Assembly (NCBI RefSeq): GCF_002921135.1
Contig: NZ_PQVJ01000011.1
Span: forward strand, 310,001-374,000
DNA: 64,000 nucleotides
Direction of reading: 5' to 3'
Source: Avibacterium gallinarum
Lineage (GTDB): Bacteria; Pseudomonadota; Gammaproteobacteria; Enterobacterales; Pasteurellaceae
Shown here: positions 55,532-64,000 of the stretch, piece after piece
How positions within the stretch are numbered: the stretch's first letter is position 1
Layout of the letters: every line of letters begins with the position of its first letter
The notes under the pieces: model-generated
What the model was told of the DNA's origin: nothing
Database searches by the model: none
What the model saw: only the letters and a program-made list of their open reading frames with translations
Made by a program: the position numbers and the translations under genes

Positions 55532-56263
55532 TTATTTTCCCTCCTGCATTAATACTTCGGCAATGTGCATCACTTTCACTTTTTTGCCTTCACGACTTAA
55601 ACGTCCACCAATATTGAGCAAACAGCTGACATCAGCTCCGATTAAATAATCAGGGTGAACTTCCGTGATATGTTCCACTTTTTCCGTTACCATTTCACCA
55701 GAAATTTCCGCCATTTTCACCGAGAATGTTCCACCAAAACCGCAACAAGTTGTTTGGTTGTGAATTGGCAATAATTCTAGCCCTTTCACATTTTGTAATA
55801 AGGTTAAAGGCTCGTTCACAATGCCTAATTTACGGCTTAAGCTACAAGATGGATGATATACCGCTTTTCCTGTTAAAGTCGCGCCTACATTGGTTACGCC
55901 TAATTTATTGACGATAAAATCCGTTAAATCATAAAAACGATCAGCCACTTTCTGCGCGCGTTCTGCCCATTCAGGCTCATCAAAACGGTTAAAATATTCA
56001 GGATAGGTTTTAATCGCATAAACACAAGAACCCGCAGGGGCAACGATCGGATAATCATTGACTTCAAAGGTTTCTACCAAGTTTTTCATTCCAGCTAGGG
56101 CTTGTTTGGTATAACCACTATTCAGGGAAGGCTGACCGCAGCAACCTTGCTTTTCAAGGAATACAATATTACAGCCGAGCTTTTCTAGTAATAATACGGT
56201 GTTTTTTGCAACGCCTGCTTTTACCACATCAGCGATACAAGTAACGTAAAAATTTACGTTCAT
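55532..56263 (-). CDS. lutA: LutA, CCG-domain lactate utilization subunit
   Basis: The 243-residue protein has two cysteine-rich CCG domains, seen as GCCGQPSLNSGY at about residue 41 and QTTCCGFGGTFSVKM near 175. Such domains bind iron-sulfur clusters in electron-carrying subunits. It is the first of the three lut genes, 75 bases after lldP, with a hairpin in between. Confidence 0.93.
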   Translation of the reverse strand: MNVNFYVTCIADVVKAGVAKNTVLLLEKLGCNIVFLEKQGCCGQPSLNSGYTKQALAGMKNLVETFEVNDYPIVAPAGSCVYAIKTYPEYFNRFDEPEWAERAQKVADRFYDLTDFIVNKLGVTNVGATLTGKAVYHPSCSLSRKLGIVNEPLTLLQNVKGLELLPIHNQTTCCGFGGTFSVKMAEISGEMVTEKVEHITEVHPDYLIGADVSCLLNIGGRLSREGKKVKVMHIAEVLMQEGK

Positions 56264-56295
56264 AAATTACTCCAACATAATCAAATAGAAATGAG

Positions 56296-56325
56296 AAATC
56301 AGGCAAAGTTGCCTCCGCCTGATTT
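56296..56325 (-). other. Hairpin between lldP and lutA
   Basis: A perfect nine-base stem AAATCAGGC / GCCTGATTT, without a good T run on the minus strand. It may protect the lldP message or reduce read-through to lutABC. Confidence 0.5.
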
Positions 56326-56338
56326 GTAATAATTCACA

Positions 56339-57934
56339 CTAAACGTTAAAGAAAAGTGGAATAATAAAGAGTGCAACAAGTGCGGCAATAATACCATAAA
56401 CGATCATTGGAACGATGGTTTTCTTAATGATTGTGCCTTCTTGTTTATCAATATTTAATACCGAACTTACCGCAACGATGTTGTTGATACACACCATATT
56501 CCCCATTGCGCCGCCAACAGATTGCAGGGCAAGTACAAGGGTCGCGGAAAGACCAGTAATTTCCGCAGTGGAAAGCTGAACGCTACCAAAGGTTAAGTTA
56601 GAAACGGTGTTTGAACCAGAGAAGAACGCACCCACCGCCCCTAAGTAAGACGCAAATAATGTCCAATATTCGCCTGTGGCTTCCGCAAAACTTCTACCGA
56701 TAATTTTCACCATTGAATTATCGCCACCCACAAGCATCAAGTTCACCATAATTAACGCACCAACAAGGGCTAAGAATGGGGTGCGAGTTTGTCTTAAGCT
56801 GCCCATAAAAATATCTTTGGTTTTACTTGCTGATAATGCGAATAATGGGATTGAAATTAATACCGTTACCACAAATGGAATTAATGCTGGCACATAAAGC
56901 AATTTATAGCTTGCATTCACCGGTGTACCAAAAATTTGTTTTAAGCTGAAAATTAAACCGTGGCTAATTTCAAATAAACCTAACGAGCCTAATTGTACGC
57001 TAAACCAAGTTGTCGCATCGTTCATCATTGCTTTGAATGGTAACTGTTGTAAACGTGTTACGATTAAAATCGCAATTAATAACCCTGTTGGCAATAAGGC
57101 TTTCACTACTTGCCCTGTGCTTACTGCGTTATCGTCAAGGTTATTTTCTACTTTGGCTAAACCAATGCCTTTATTTGCGACAAACACAGACACCAATAAA
57201 CCAATTGCACCACCCACTAATGATGGGAACTCATAGTTCACTTGGGCCAATAAGAAATAAGGCACAACACAAGCGAAAATGCTGATATAAATAAACACAA
57301 GGTTTTTACGAATTTCACTCCAACCTACGATTAAACGTAACGCCATTAATGGAATAATTAATGCGGCAAAAGAGTGAATAAGCGCTGACATTGAACCAAT
57401 TTCAAGAATTTGGTTATCCGTTAAATTTAATGGGCCGAAACCAAACCAAGTTGGCGTCCCTACTGCTCCAAAGGAAACCGGTACAGAGTTCATAATTAAG
57501 GCAAGCATTGCCACTTTTAATGGCGGGAAGCCTAAGCCCACTAAGATCGGCGCAGCGATCGCTGCTGGCGTCCCGAAGCCACTCGCCCCTTCAATCATAA
57601 AGGCAAATGCCCAACCGATAATCATAATTTGTGCAACAGGGTTTGGATTAATATTACCTAACCACTTACGCAAGGTATTCGTTGCACCTGAGATTTCAGA
57701 AAAACGGTTAAATAAAATCGCACCAAAAATTACCGTAATTGGCGTTTGAACCGCCACCAATGCGGCTGTTACATTGGCACTCACAATAGAAATATCTGTG
57801 CCAAAGAAAATAAATTGAATAATTAATACCACTACCGCAATCCACGGCAATGCCACATAAGATGGCAACGCATTGCGTTTTACCATTAAATAAATTAATA
57901 AAACAATCGGAAAAATACTAAGAAAAAGAGCCAT
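56339..57934 (-). CDS. lldP: L-lactate permease
   Basis: The 531-residue protein has about twelve to fourteen membrane segments and the LctP signatures EGASGFGTPAAIAAPILVGLG near residue 115 and FFSGSNTVSNLTFGSVQ near 438. It brings lactate in with protons. It is the first gene of a lldP-lutABC operon that lets the cell use host lactate. A USS is not seen in it. The 291 bases upstream up to der hold USS-containing DNA (about 58170) and no gene that I can support. Confidence 0.95.
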   Translation of the reverse strand: MALFLSIFPIVLLIYLMVKRNALPSYVALPWIAVVVLIIQFIFFGTDISIVSANVTAALVAVQTPITVIFGAILFNRFSEISGATNTLRKWLGNINPNPVAQIMIIGWAFAFMIEGASGFGTPAAIAAPILVGLGFPPLKVAMLALIMNSVPVSFGAVGTPTWFGFGPLNLTDNQILEIGSMSALIHSFAALIIPLMALRLIVGWSEIRKNLVFIYISIFACVVPYFLLAQVNYEFPSLVGGAIGLLVSVFVANKGIGLAKVENNLDDNAVSTGQVVKALLPTGLLIAILIVTRLQQLPFKAMMNDATTWFSVQLGSLGLFEISHGLIFSLKQIFGTPVNASYKLLYVPALIPFVVTVLISIPLFALSASKTKDIFMGSLRQTRTPFLALVGALIMVNLMLVGGDNSMVKIIGRSFAEATGEYWTLFASYLGAVGAFFSGSNTVSNLTFGSVQLSTAEITGLSATLVLALQSVGGAMGNMVCINNIVAVSSVLNIDKQEGTIIKKTIVPMIVYGIIAALVALFIIPLFFNV

Positions 57935-58225
57935 ACAAACTACTCCATCAATAATTAATGTTATGACTTAAATGAGAGCGCCATTCTATGCTGATTTAAA
58001 CGTTTTAGTAAAACATTTGTTAAGAAATTATGACGGTGATCACAAAAATTTTTAACATTTTGCTAAAAATACTTCCTTATAGTTATCCCCGCGTTAATCT
58101 GATAAGCCATTTCTCATTAAGGGCAAAATCCGCTATAATTAGCCAATTTTGCAAAAAACTTATTATTTTTTCACCGCACTTTGTTTTTGCTGTGAAAATT
58201 TGCCCTAACGAATATAGAGGTTTTT

Positions 58226-59755
58226 ATGACAACTCCCGTAGTTGCCCTTGTGGGTCGCCCAAATGTGGGAAAATCCACCTTATTTAATCGCCTAACGCGC
58301 ACCCGTGATGCCCTTGTAGCCGATTTCCCCGGCTTAACTCGCGATCGCAAATATGGCCAAGCCAATATCGCTGGCTATGATTTTATCGTAATTGACACTG
58401 GCGGTATTGATGGCACAGAAGAAGGCGTAGAAGAAAAAATGGCAGAGCAATCCTTGCTTGCCATTGAAGAAGCTGACATCGTGTTATTTCTGGTGGACGC
58501 ACGCGCAGGGCTGACTTCCGCCGACATTGGCATCGCCCAATATTTACGCCAACGCCAAAATAAAACCACCGTGCTGGTTGCCAATAAAACAGACGGTATT
58601 GATGCAGATTCCCATTGTGCGGAATTTTATCAGCTTGGTTTAGGCGAAGTGGTACAAATCGCCGCCTCACAGGGCCGTGGTGTGAACGCCTTAATGGAAC
58701 AAGTGCTTGCGCCACTTGCTGAACAAAATGCTGAAAAAGAGGCCGAGCAAAACCAAAGTGCGGTACAAAATAACGAAGAAAATCAAGAAGATGAATGGGA
58801 TCACGAATTTGATTTTAATAACGAAGAAGATGGCCAGCTATTAGATGAAGCCCTTGCGGAAGAAGAAAGCGAGCAAGAGCAAAACATCAAAATCGCCATT
58901 GTAGGCCGTCCTAACGTAGGGAAATCCACCCTCACTAACCGCATTTTAGGCGAAGATCGCGTGGTGGTTTACGATCTCCCCGGCACAACGCGCGATAGTA
59001 TTTCCATTCCAATGGAACGTGATGGTCAGCAATACACCATTATCGACACGGCGGGCGTGCGTAAACGCGGTAAGGTGCATTTGACGGTGGAAAAATTCTC
59101 TGTGATCAAAACCTTACAAGCCATTCAAGAAGCCAATGTGGTGCTACTCACCATTGATGCGCGTGAAGGCATTTCCGATCAAGATCTTTCCTTGCTCGGC
59201 TTTATCCTAAATGCAGGGCGTTCTTTAGTAATCGTGGTGAACAAGTGGGACGGCTTAGATCAAGAAGTAAAAGATCGCGTGAAATCAGAATTAGATCGCC
59301 GTTTAGACTTCATTGATTTTGCTCGCGTCCATTTTATTTCTGCCTTGCACGGCAGTGGCGTGGGCAATCTGTTTGATTCTATTAAAGAAGCCTATGCTTG
59401 CGCTACGCAAAAAATGACGACTTCAATGCTCACACGCATTCTGCAAATGGCAACGGACGAACATCAACCGCCAATGGTTAGCGGTCGCCGTATTAAATTG
59501 AAATACGCTCACCCTGGTGGCTATAATCCGCCAATTATTGTGGTACACGGCAACCAAATTAACCGCTTGCCAGATAGCTATAAACGTTATTTATCAAACT
59601 ATTATCGCCGCAGCCTGAAAATTATTGGCTCGCCAATTCGTTTGATGTTCCAAGAAGGCAGCAATCCATTCTCGGGCAAACGCAATAAACTCACGCCAAA
59701 TCAGCTGCGTAAGCGTAAACGTTTGATGAAATTTATTAAGAAATCTAAAAAATAA
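58226..59755 (+). CDS. der: Der (EngA), double-GTPase ribosome assembly factor
   Basis: Der is essential for 50S maturation. The 509-residue protein has two GTPase domains, with P-loops [13 protein letters not shown] at residue 10 and [13 protein letters not shown] at about 226, each followed by its own DxxG and NKxD motifs, and a C-terminal KH-like domain. The linker between them (about 165-220) is long and very acidic and contains QSAVQ encoded by a perfect uptake core. RBS GAGG lies ahead of the ATG. Confidence 0.97.
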   Translation: MTTPVVALVGRPNVGKSTLFNRLTRTRDALVADFPGLTRDRKYGQANIAGYDFIVIDTGGIDGTEEGVEEKMAEQSLLAIEEADIVLFLVDARAGLTSADIGIAQYLRQRQNKTTVLVANKTDGIDADSHCAEFYQLGLGEVVQIAASQGRGVNALMEQVLAPLAEQNAEKEAEQNQSAVQNNEENQEDEWDHEFDFNNEEDGQLLDEALAEEESEQEQNIKIAIVGRPNVGKSTLTNRILGEDRVVVYDLPGTTRDSISIPMERDGQQYTIIDTAGVRKRGKVHLTVEKFSVIKTLQAIQEANVVLLTIDAREGISDQDLSLLGFILNAGRSLVIVVNKWDGLDQEVKDRVKSELDRRLDFIDFARVHFISALHGSGVGNLFDSIKEAYACATQKMTTSMLTRILQMATDEHQPPMVSGRRIKLKYAHPGGYNPPIIVVHGNQINRLPDSYKRYLSNYYRRSLKIIGSPIRLMFQEGSNPFSGKRNKLTPNQLRKRKRLMKFIKKSKK

Positions 59756-59760
59756 AAATA

Positions 59761-59787
59761 AAGGCGATTTAATATCGCCTTTTTTAT
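59761..59787 (+). terminator. Terminator after der
   Basis: AAGGCGAT / ATCGCCTT with a short loop and a following run of T bases, five bases after the stop. Confidence 0.88.
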
Positions 59788-59826
59788 TACCCACACAAAA
59801 ACTTTCTATTTTTCCACCGCACTTCA

Positions 59827-61017
59827 TTATTGCACGGCTTGTAGCGGTAAATGCCGATAGCGTAGATGAATCGCCAAAAACAGCATAATGCTAACCAAGG
59901 CAAAAATACCGCCCACCATTCCAATATAAGACAACCCCAAATGTTGCATTACTTGATTGCCGAGCAATGCGCCGCCGCCAATGCCGATATTATAAATGCC
60001 TGAGAAAATCGCCATTGCTACATCCGTGGCATCTGGTGCGAGTTGTAAAATGCGAATTTGCAAGCTCAAACCAATGCCTGCAATGCCAATGCCCCACAAT
60101 AGCACCAACGGATAAGTAAAGGCGGAATGGCCTTTTAATAGCACTAAAGCAAAGAGCGAAAGAGCTAGACTGCTCATTGCAATCAGTAGAAATTTTGCTG
60201 GCCCAAAGCGGTGAAAACGGCTAAATAGCATACTGGCGATCATTCCTGCGCAGCCAAATAGCAATAAAATCAAGGTGGTTTCCGTTGGTGCGATGCTCAC
60301 TTCTTGAATCATAAAAGGTTCAACATAACTGTATGCGGTGAAATGGGCAGAAATAACAGTGGCGGTGAGAACAAATAACCCCACCAACAACGGACGTTTG
60401 AATAATAGCGGAACACTTTTTAATGTGCCGGCGTTTTTGCTCACTAAGTGCGGTAATAATTTATACAGAAAAATCAGTACGATAAACGCCACCACACCAA
60501 TCACGCCAAAGGTGGTGCGCCAGCCAAGCCATTGCCCGATAATACGCCCTAACGGCAAGCCTAACACCATTGCCAAGGCGCTGCCCATTGCTAACAAGCC
60601 GAGCGCTTGTGCTTTTTTATCTTTTGGCGCGAGGCGAACGGTGAGCGAAGCAGTGATCGCCCAAAATACAGAATGAGAAATGGCAATGCCAATACGAGAA
60701 ATCAGAAGAACTTGGAAATTCCACGCCACGCAAGACAAAATATGACTCACAATAAAGAGAATAAAAAGCTTAATCAGCAAACTACGCCGCTCTAGCTTGG
60801 CGGTGAGCAGCATAAAGGGCAAGGAAAGCAAAGAAACAATCCACGCATAAATGGTGATCATCAGCCCTGTTTGGCTGACTGGCATTTGGAAACTTTCGGC
60901 AATATCGGAAAGCAACGCCACAGGGATAAATTCAGTCGTGTTGAAAATAAAGGCGGAAAACGCCATACAAATAACACGCCATAATTTTACACGGCGAACA
61001 ATTTTGGGAGATAACAT
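59827..61017 (-). CDS. sotB: SotB-type sugar efflux transporter (MFS)
   Basis: The 396-residue protein has twelve membrane segments. The start of the first, FSAFIFNTTEFIPVALLSDIA, and the loop LLTAKLERRSLLI are those of the SotB/YdeA (DHA1) group that exports arabinose or IPTG-like sugars in E. coli. Drug export is also known in the wider group. It lies after der in the opposite direction, as in H. influenzae HI0135-HI0136. A USS lies at its 3' end. Confidence 0.88.
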   Translation of the reverse strand: MLSPKIVRRVKLWRVICMAFSAFIFNTTEFIPVALLSDIAESFQMPVSQTGLMITIYAWIVSLLSLPFMLLTAKLERRSLLIKLFILFIVSHILSCVAWNFQVLLISRIGIAISHSVFWAITASLTVRLAPKDKKAQALGLLAMGSALAMVLGLPLGRIIGQWLGWRTTFGVIGVVAFIVLIFLYKLLPHLVSKNAGTLKSVPLLFKRPLLVGLFVLTATVISAHFTAYSYVEPFMIQEVSIAPTETTLILLLFGCAGMIASMLFSRFHRFGPAKFLLIAMSSLALSLFALVLLKGHSAFTYPLVLLWGIGIAGIGLSLQIRILQLAPDATDVAMAIFSGIYNIGIGGGALLGNQVMQHLGLSYIGMVGGIFALVSIMLFLAIHLRYRHLPLQAVQ

Positions 61018-61074
61018 TTTAAATTAGGGTTAGCAAAAAAGTGGGCTATTCTAGCACAGAAGTTTAGATTTTGC

Positions 61075-62385
61075 TCAACGAGAAAGGCGTTGTTTGAATA
61101 AATCTTTGAGCTGTTTTTTTAAGCCTTGGGTGGACTCAATTTTATATTGCGGCGAATGGCAATCACCGAAGAAATGCAACGGCAAGCGGAAGTTTTGATA
61201 TTTTTTCTCACGCAAATTGAGATTAACGAGAAAATCACATTGTTGGCTCACTTGATCCACTGTGCCTTCGCCTACGAGCTGAAAGTAAGGATCGCGTAAT
61301 TGCAAATTCTGCCATTGCATTTTTTGCTGATCCCAAATTAGCTGGGCGGTAAGGCTTTCAAAGGGTGAATCCATATTTTGCAAACGCGCTGAATCATAAT
61401 TAATCGGCAAACGTTGTGCCACAATGGCTAACAAATTCACATTTTTCACCTTACCATTGGCGATTTGTAGGCTTGCCTGCCCTTGCTCAATTTGTTGATC
61501 AACAAATGCCACTTCCCCTTTTAATTGCGCCTGTCCCGTTGCTAGCACAGGCAACTTAAACAAGGCAAGCCATTGTTCTATGGCGATATTTTGCGCGGAA
61601 AACTGCATACGCTCGGGTTGTTGATAAAATTGGAAATCCACATTTCCTTGCGGTGCCAAGGCAAGTTTGCCATCAATAAAGTGCGGTTGAAATTCAAGCA
61701 AAATTTTGCCTTGCGAAAAGGGAACTTGGTTAATGCTCAAATCCGTGAAATCAAGCTGATAGCGGTTCGTTTCGCCTTGCATTTCACTGCGTAAATACCC
61801 TTGTTTTAACTGCAGCGCCATTGTTTTCACATCACCATAAAGGGGGCGTTCAAACTGCCATTGCCCTGTAAGTTGTTCAAACACTAAGCCATTATGAGAA
61901 AGTTGCACATTGCCTTGCAACTGGATCTGGCTTGCTACGCGTGTTGCCTGCGCGCTGAACGCCATTTGCACTGGTTTCTGTAAATTCAATGGGGCATTTT
62001 GTGGTAAGGCATTGAGTAAATGGGCAATGTCCTGCCAAGAAAGTGCGGTGGGTTTTAGGCTAAAATTTAGCCTTTGCCATTGGGCGTTAGCAATATTGCC
62101 GTTGTGTAGTTGAATTTCATTCAGCTTAAGTTCACCGCTAAGCAACGCGGTAGAATTGAGTTCAAGCACGATTTTTTCAAAGAAAAACCACCGCGCTTTT
62201 TGTTGAAACTTAACATTATGTAAGGATAATTGAGTGGGGAAAAGCTGGCTTTCCACTTGTGCCACTTGGATATGCTGCTGCGCAAGGCGCTCAGAAAGCT
62301 GCGCCGTTAAACGGGATTTCTGCCAAAAAAGAAAGCACAGCCCCACGCACAACAGTGCGATTAGCCATATTGCTTTCTTTTTCAT
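61075..62385 (-). CDS. AsmA-like envelope protein
   Basis: The 436-residue protein has one N-terminal membrane anchor (residues 4-22, KAIWLIALLCVGLCFLFWQ) and a long periplasmic beta-rich part with the C-terminal AsmA-like segment VKNVNLLAIVAQRLPINYDS near 315. AsmA relatives help move lipids to the outer membrane. The homologue in H. influenzae (HI_0134) is uncharacterised. It follows dcd by 3 bases and is the last gene of udk-dcd-AsmA-like. Two USS cores lie in the coding region. Confidence 0.82.
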   Translation of the reverse strand: MKKKAIWLIALLCVGLCFLFWQKSRLTAQLSERLAQQHIQVAQVESQLFPTQLSLHNVKFQQKARWFFFEKIVLELNSTALLSGELKLNEIQLHNGNIANAQWQRLNFSLKPTALSWQDIAHLLNALPQNAPLNLQKPVQMAFSAQATRVASQIQLQGNVQLSHNGLVFEQLTGQWQFERPLYGDVKTMALQLKQGYLRSEMQGETNRYQLDFTDLSINQVPFSQGKILLEFQPHFIDGKLALAPQGNVDFQFYQQPERMQFSAQNIAIEQWLALFKLPVLATGQAQLKGEVAFVDQQIEQGQASLQIANGKVKNVNLLAIVAQRLPINYDSARLQNMDSPFESLTAQLIWDQQKMQWQNLQLRDPYFQLVGEGTVDQVSQQCDFLVNLNLREKKYQNFRLPLHFFGDCHSPQYKIESTQGLKKQLKDLFKQRLSR

Positions 62386-62388
62386 TGT

Positions 62389-62973
62389 TTATTTATCCTT
62401 ATCAATACGGCTGGCCACCGCATTTTGCTGATCTTTATATTTAGCATCTTGACGGCGATTATAAGGACGCGCTGCCTCACCACTTAGCACTTCAAAACTC
62501 AACGCACCAATCACCATTTTCGGACGCAATGCCAAAGGCAGCTTACCTGAATTGTAAAATTCCAGCACAATACGCCCATTCCAACCCGGATCGATACGGT
62601 GTGCCGTAACGTGTACCATTAATCCTAAGCGAGCAAGGGAAGAACGTCCATCTAGCCAACCGATAATATTGGCAGGCAAGGATACCGCTTCAAAGGTGGT
62701 GGCAAGCGCTAGTTCACCAGGGTGGAGAAAAAAGGCTTCGCCATCATCAATGAGAATTTCATCGCTCATCACCGCTTCAAGTTGAGCGGAAACTTCTTCT
62801 TTTTTGCCGCTTAAATCAATGTAAGGCGCGGTATGCTCACGAAACACGCGGAAAGAATTGCCCAAGCGCACATCAACGGTCGCACCATTGATTTTGTCGT
62901 TATCTGGGCGCGGCGTTAAGCTGATAATGCCTTCATCTAAATAACGTTCAATGTCGGTATCACACAATCTCAT
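62389..62973 (-). CDS. dcd: dCTP deaminase
   Basis: The 194-residue enzyme turns dCTP into dUTP, the source of d[24 protein letters not shown] (about 111-131) and the catalytic Glu in [10 protein letters not shown] are the family hallmarks. The C-terminal [15 protein letters not shown] closes the active site. It is 8 bases after udk, so both pyrimidine genes are cotranscribed. Confidence 0.96.
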   Translation of the reverse strand: MRLCDTDIERYLDEGIISLTPRPDNDKINGATVDVRLGNSFRVFREHTAPYIDLSGKKEEVSAQLEAVMSDEILIDDGEAFFLHPGELALATTFEAVSLPANIIGWLDGRSSLARLGLMVHVTAHRIDPGWNGRIVLEFYNSGKLPLALRPKMVIGALSFEVLSGEAARPYNRRQDAKYKDQQNAVASRIDKDK

Positions 62974-62981
62974 TTTTCCCC

Positions 62982-63623
62982 CTATTTGCTTTTCAGCAGG
63001 TGTCTAATTTGTGCTTTTAACATATTGATTGCAATACGGTTTTTCCCACCGCGTGGAACAACAATATCGGCATATTGTTTAGACGGCTCAATAAATTGTA
63101 AGAACATTGGACGCACGGTGGCACGGTATTGATCCACTACCGATTGCAAAGAACGCCCACGCTCTTCCATATCACGTTTTAAACGGCGGATAAAACAAAT
63201 ATCTAACGGCGTATCCACAAATACAGAAATACTCGCTTCTTGGCGAATGCGTTCGTCCGTGAGCAACAAAATGCCTTCTAAAATAATCACTTTTTTCGGT
63301 TTAAAATGGGTGGTTTCACCCGTACGTGTATGTTCCACATAACTATAAACGGGAATATCCACCGCCTGCCCTGCTTTTAAGGCGCGCAAATGTTGTAACA
63401 ACAAATCGCGATCCATTGAATTTGGGTGGTCATAATTGGTTTTAATGCGCTCTTCAAAAGCAAGGTGGGTTTGATCTTTGTAGTAGCTATCTTCGGAAAT
63501 AATGCCAATGTCTTCGCAACTTAGCTCATCACGAAGTTCTTTATGAATGGTGGAGGCAATAAGGCTTTTTCCTGAGGCGGAAGCCCCTGCGATAGCGATA
63601 ATAATGCAATCTTGATCTGACAT
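62982..63623 (-). CDS. udk: Uridine kinase
   Basis: Udk phosphorylates uridine and cytidine for salvage. From the ATG at 63623 the protein has 213 residues with the P-loop GASASGKS at residues 12-19, then [21 protein letters not shown] and [11 protein letters not shown]. An upstream TTG four codons earlier is possible but has no better binding site. It is the first gene of the udk-dcd-AsmA-like operon and is divergent from the AfuA-like gene. Confidence 0.95.
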   Translation of the reverse strand: MSDQDCIIIAIAGASASGKSLIASTIHKELRDELSCEDIGIISEDSYYKDQTHLAFEERIKTNYDHPNSMDRDLLLQHLRALKAGQAVDIPVYSYVEHTRTGETTHFKPKKVIILEGILLLTDERIRQEASISVFVDTPLDICFIRRLKRDMEERGRSLQSVVDQYRATVRPMFLQFIEPSKQYADIVVPRGGKNRIAINMLKAQIRHLLKSK

Positions 63624-63690
63624 AATATGGCTCAACTAGACGAGTTACAGTGATTGTAGGATTATAAAGAAAAATTTTGTTTTTTATAGG

Positions 63691-63731
63691 GGCTGTTGAT
63701 AATTCATTTGACATTTGAGTTATCAACAGCC
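63691..63731 (+). promoter_or_regulatory. Palindrome with -35 box and Fur-like sequence
   Basis: GGCTGTTGATAA (63691-63702) and its complement (63720-63731) flank TTGACA (63708-63713), followed after 18 bases by TCTAAT. TGATAATTCATTTGA at 63697-63711 is a partial Fur-like match (10 of 14). No T run follows on either strand. A binding site covering a promoter seems more likely than a terminator. Confidence 0.4.
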
Positions 63732-63782
63732 TCTAATAATTCCCCCCTTTTAATGAAATAAAACGAAAGAAATCTTCCATTT

Positions 63783-63825
63783 TGTGAAGTGGTTCACAGC
63801 ATTTTTTACTCCATTCGGATAGGAT
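63783..63825 (+). promoter_or_regulatory. CRP site and promoter of the afuA-like gene
   Basis: TGTGA-AGTGGT-TCACA at 63783-63798 is a perfect CRP core. TAGGAT at 63820-63825 could be the -10 box, which puts the CRP centre at about -41.5 from the expected start near 63832, the class II position. Confidence 0.65.
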
Positions 63826-63893
63826 TAGGCTCATTTAATTGAGATTAATCAATGATCTAGGCGATTTTCCGCCAAACCATAAGGAGTACCACA

Positions 63894-64000
63894 ATGAAAT
63901 GTAAAGCAATTTCTCTCGCAATTTCCACCGCACTTGCCACTTCTGCCTTAATCTTCAGTGTGCAAGCACAAGCCAAAGGACGCTTGGTGGTATATTGCAG
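63894..64000 (+). CDS. afuA: AfuA-like ABC substrate-binding protein (partial)
   Basis: Only 35 codons are visible, cut off by the window end. AAGGAG stands ahead of the ATG. A signal peptide starts MKCKAISLAISTALATS and ends near VQAQA, then KGRLVVYC begins the mature protein. GRLVVYC after the signal peptide, together with the position divergent from udk-dcd, fits the AfuA/HI0131 binding protein. AfuA was first named for iron, but in Actinobacillus pleuropneumoniae the AfuABC system carries hexose phosphates; the CRP site upstream agrees better with a sugar-phosphate role. A USS core lies within the signal-peptide codons. Confidence 0.65.
   Translation, partial: MKCKAISLAISTALATSALIFSVQAQAKGRLVVYC

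Noticed and set aside
57935-58225. Small gene between lldP and der (frame from 58030)
   Set aside because: The frame runs into der in another phase, lacks a binding site and contains promoter-like AT-rich DNA with an uptake core.
63691-63731. Insertion sequence end
   Set aside because: There is an inverted repeat but no transposase gene, second end or target duplication in the window.

Overview
The window comes from a member of the Pasteurellaceae. The 9-base uptake signal core AAGTGCGGT (or ACCGCACTT), the Haemophilus influenzae type of DNA uptake sequence, recurs throughout, both in genes and as inverted pairs between genes. Almost every gene has a recognisable H. influenzae or Pasteurella counterpart, and several blocks keep the gene order I remember from H. 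influenzae Rd: menD-menH, ksgA-apaH, mutH-ogt-ompP1, yidE next to a YddA-like ABC protein, pepB-ndk, and der-sotB-AsmA-like-dcd-udk-afuA. The genus cannot be fixed from the sequence alone; lldP-lutABC, LtrA and the PTS EIIBC gene suggest a genus outside the H. influenzae core (Avibacterium, Aggregatibacter or Pasteurella-like). I saw no tRNA, rRNA, CRISPR array, transposase or integrase.

Layout. 1-5.2 kb: end of menD, menH, then leftward leuS-lptE-holA. 5.3-6.1 kb: a divergent pair, an XRE regulator and a tiny lipoprotein. 6.1-12 kb: leftward HI_0552-like gene, apaH, rsmA, surA, pyrR and the PurR-type purMN operon. 12-16 kb: a Protein E-like lipoprotein gene, TerC, mutH, ogt and the outer-membrane protein P1/FadL gene. 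16.5-20.2 kb: YidE-type transporter and a SbmA/YddA-type ABC protein. 20.2-24.1 kb: exbB-exbD-tonB plus a TonB-dependent receptor, both with Fur-like boxes. 24.3-28.5 kb: ypjD-corB, ffh, a Nudix gene. 28.6-32.4 kb: PTS EIIBC, arcB, infA. 32.5-36.2 kb: DUF924, LtrA, pepB, ndk. 36.2-41 kb: pfkA, fieF, a lipoprotein gene, yaaA, ung, and grcA behind FNR-type sites. 41.1-44 kb: the artPIQM arginine transporter.

44.1-47.2 kb is the one clear accessory island: an AT-rich restriction-modification locus without an internal uptake sequence. It holds a close M.HhaI homologue (catalytic Cys at the same residue number, 81, and the GCGC-reading residues kept), a small coupled gene of unknown role, a convergent R.HhaI-like nuclease, and a second complete C5-cytosine methyltransferase placed just ahead of the nuclease gene. 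Two GCGC sites form a palindrome inside the promoter of the HhaI-type methylase gene, which suggests control by the enzyme's own methylation. A 20-bp repeat containing an uptake sequence flanks the island.

47.4-64 kb: perM, arsC, arfA (with a terminator inside its reading frame, the expected non-stop mRNA control), a small conserved gene, glnA, typA, the lldP-lutABC lactate operon, der, sotB, and the udk-dcd-AsmA-like operon. The window ends in the first codons of an AfuA-like binding protein gene whose promoter carries a perfect CRP site. Overall this is a housekeeping chromosome segment with one recently gained DNA-modification island and several well preserved regulatory sites (PurR, Fur, FNR, ArgR, CRP).
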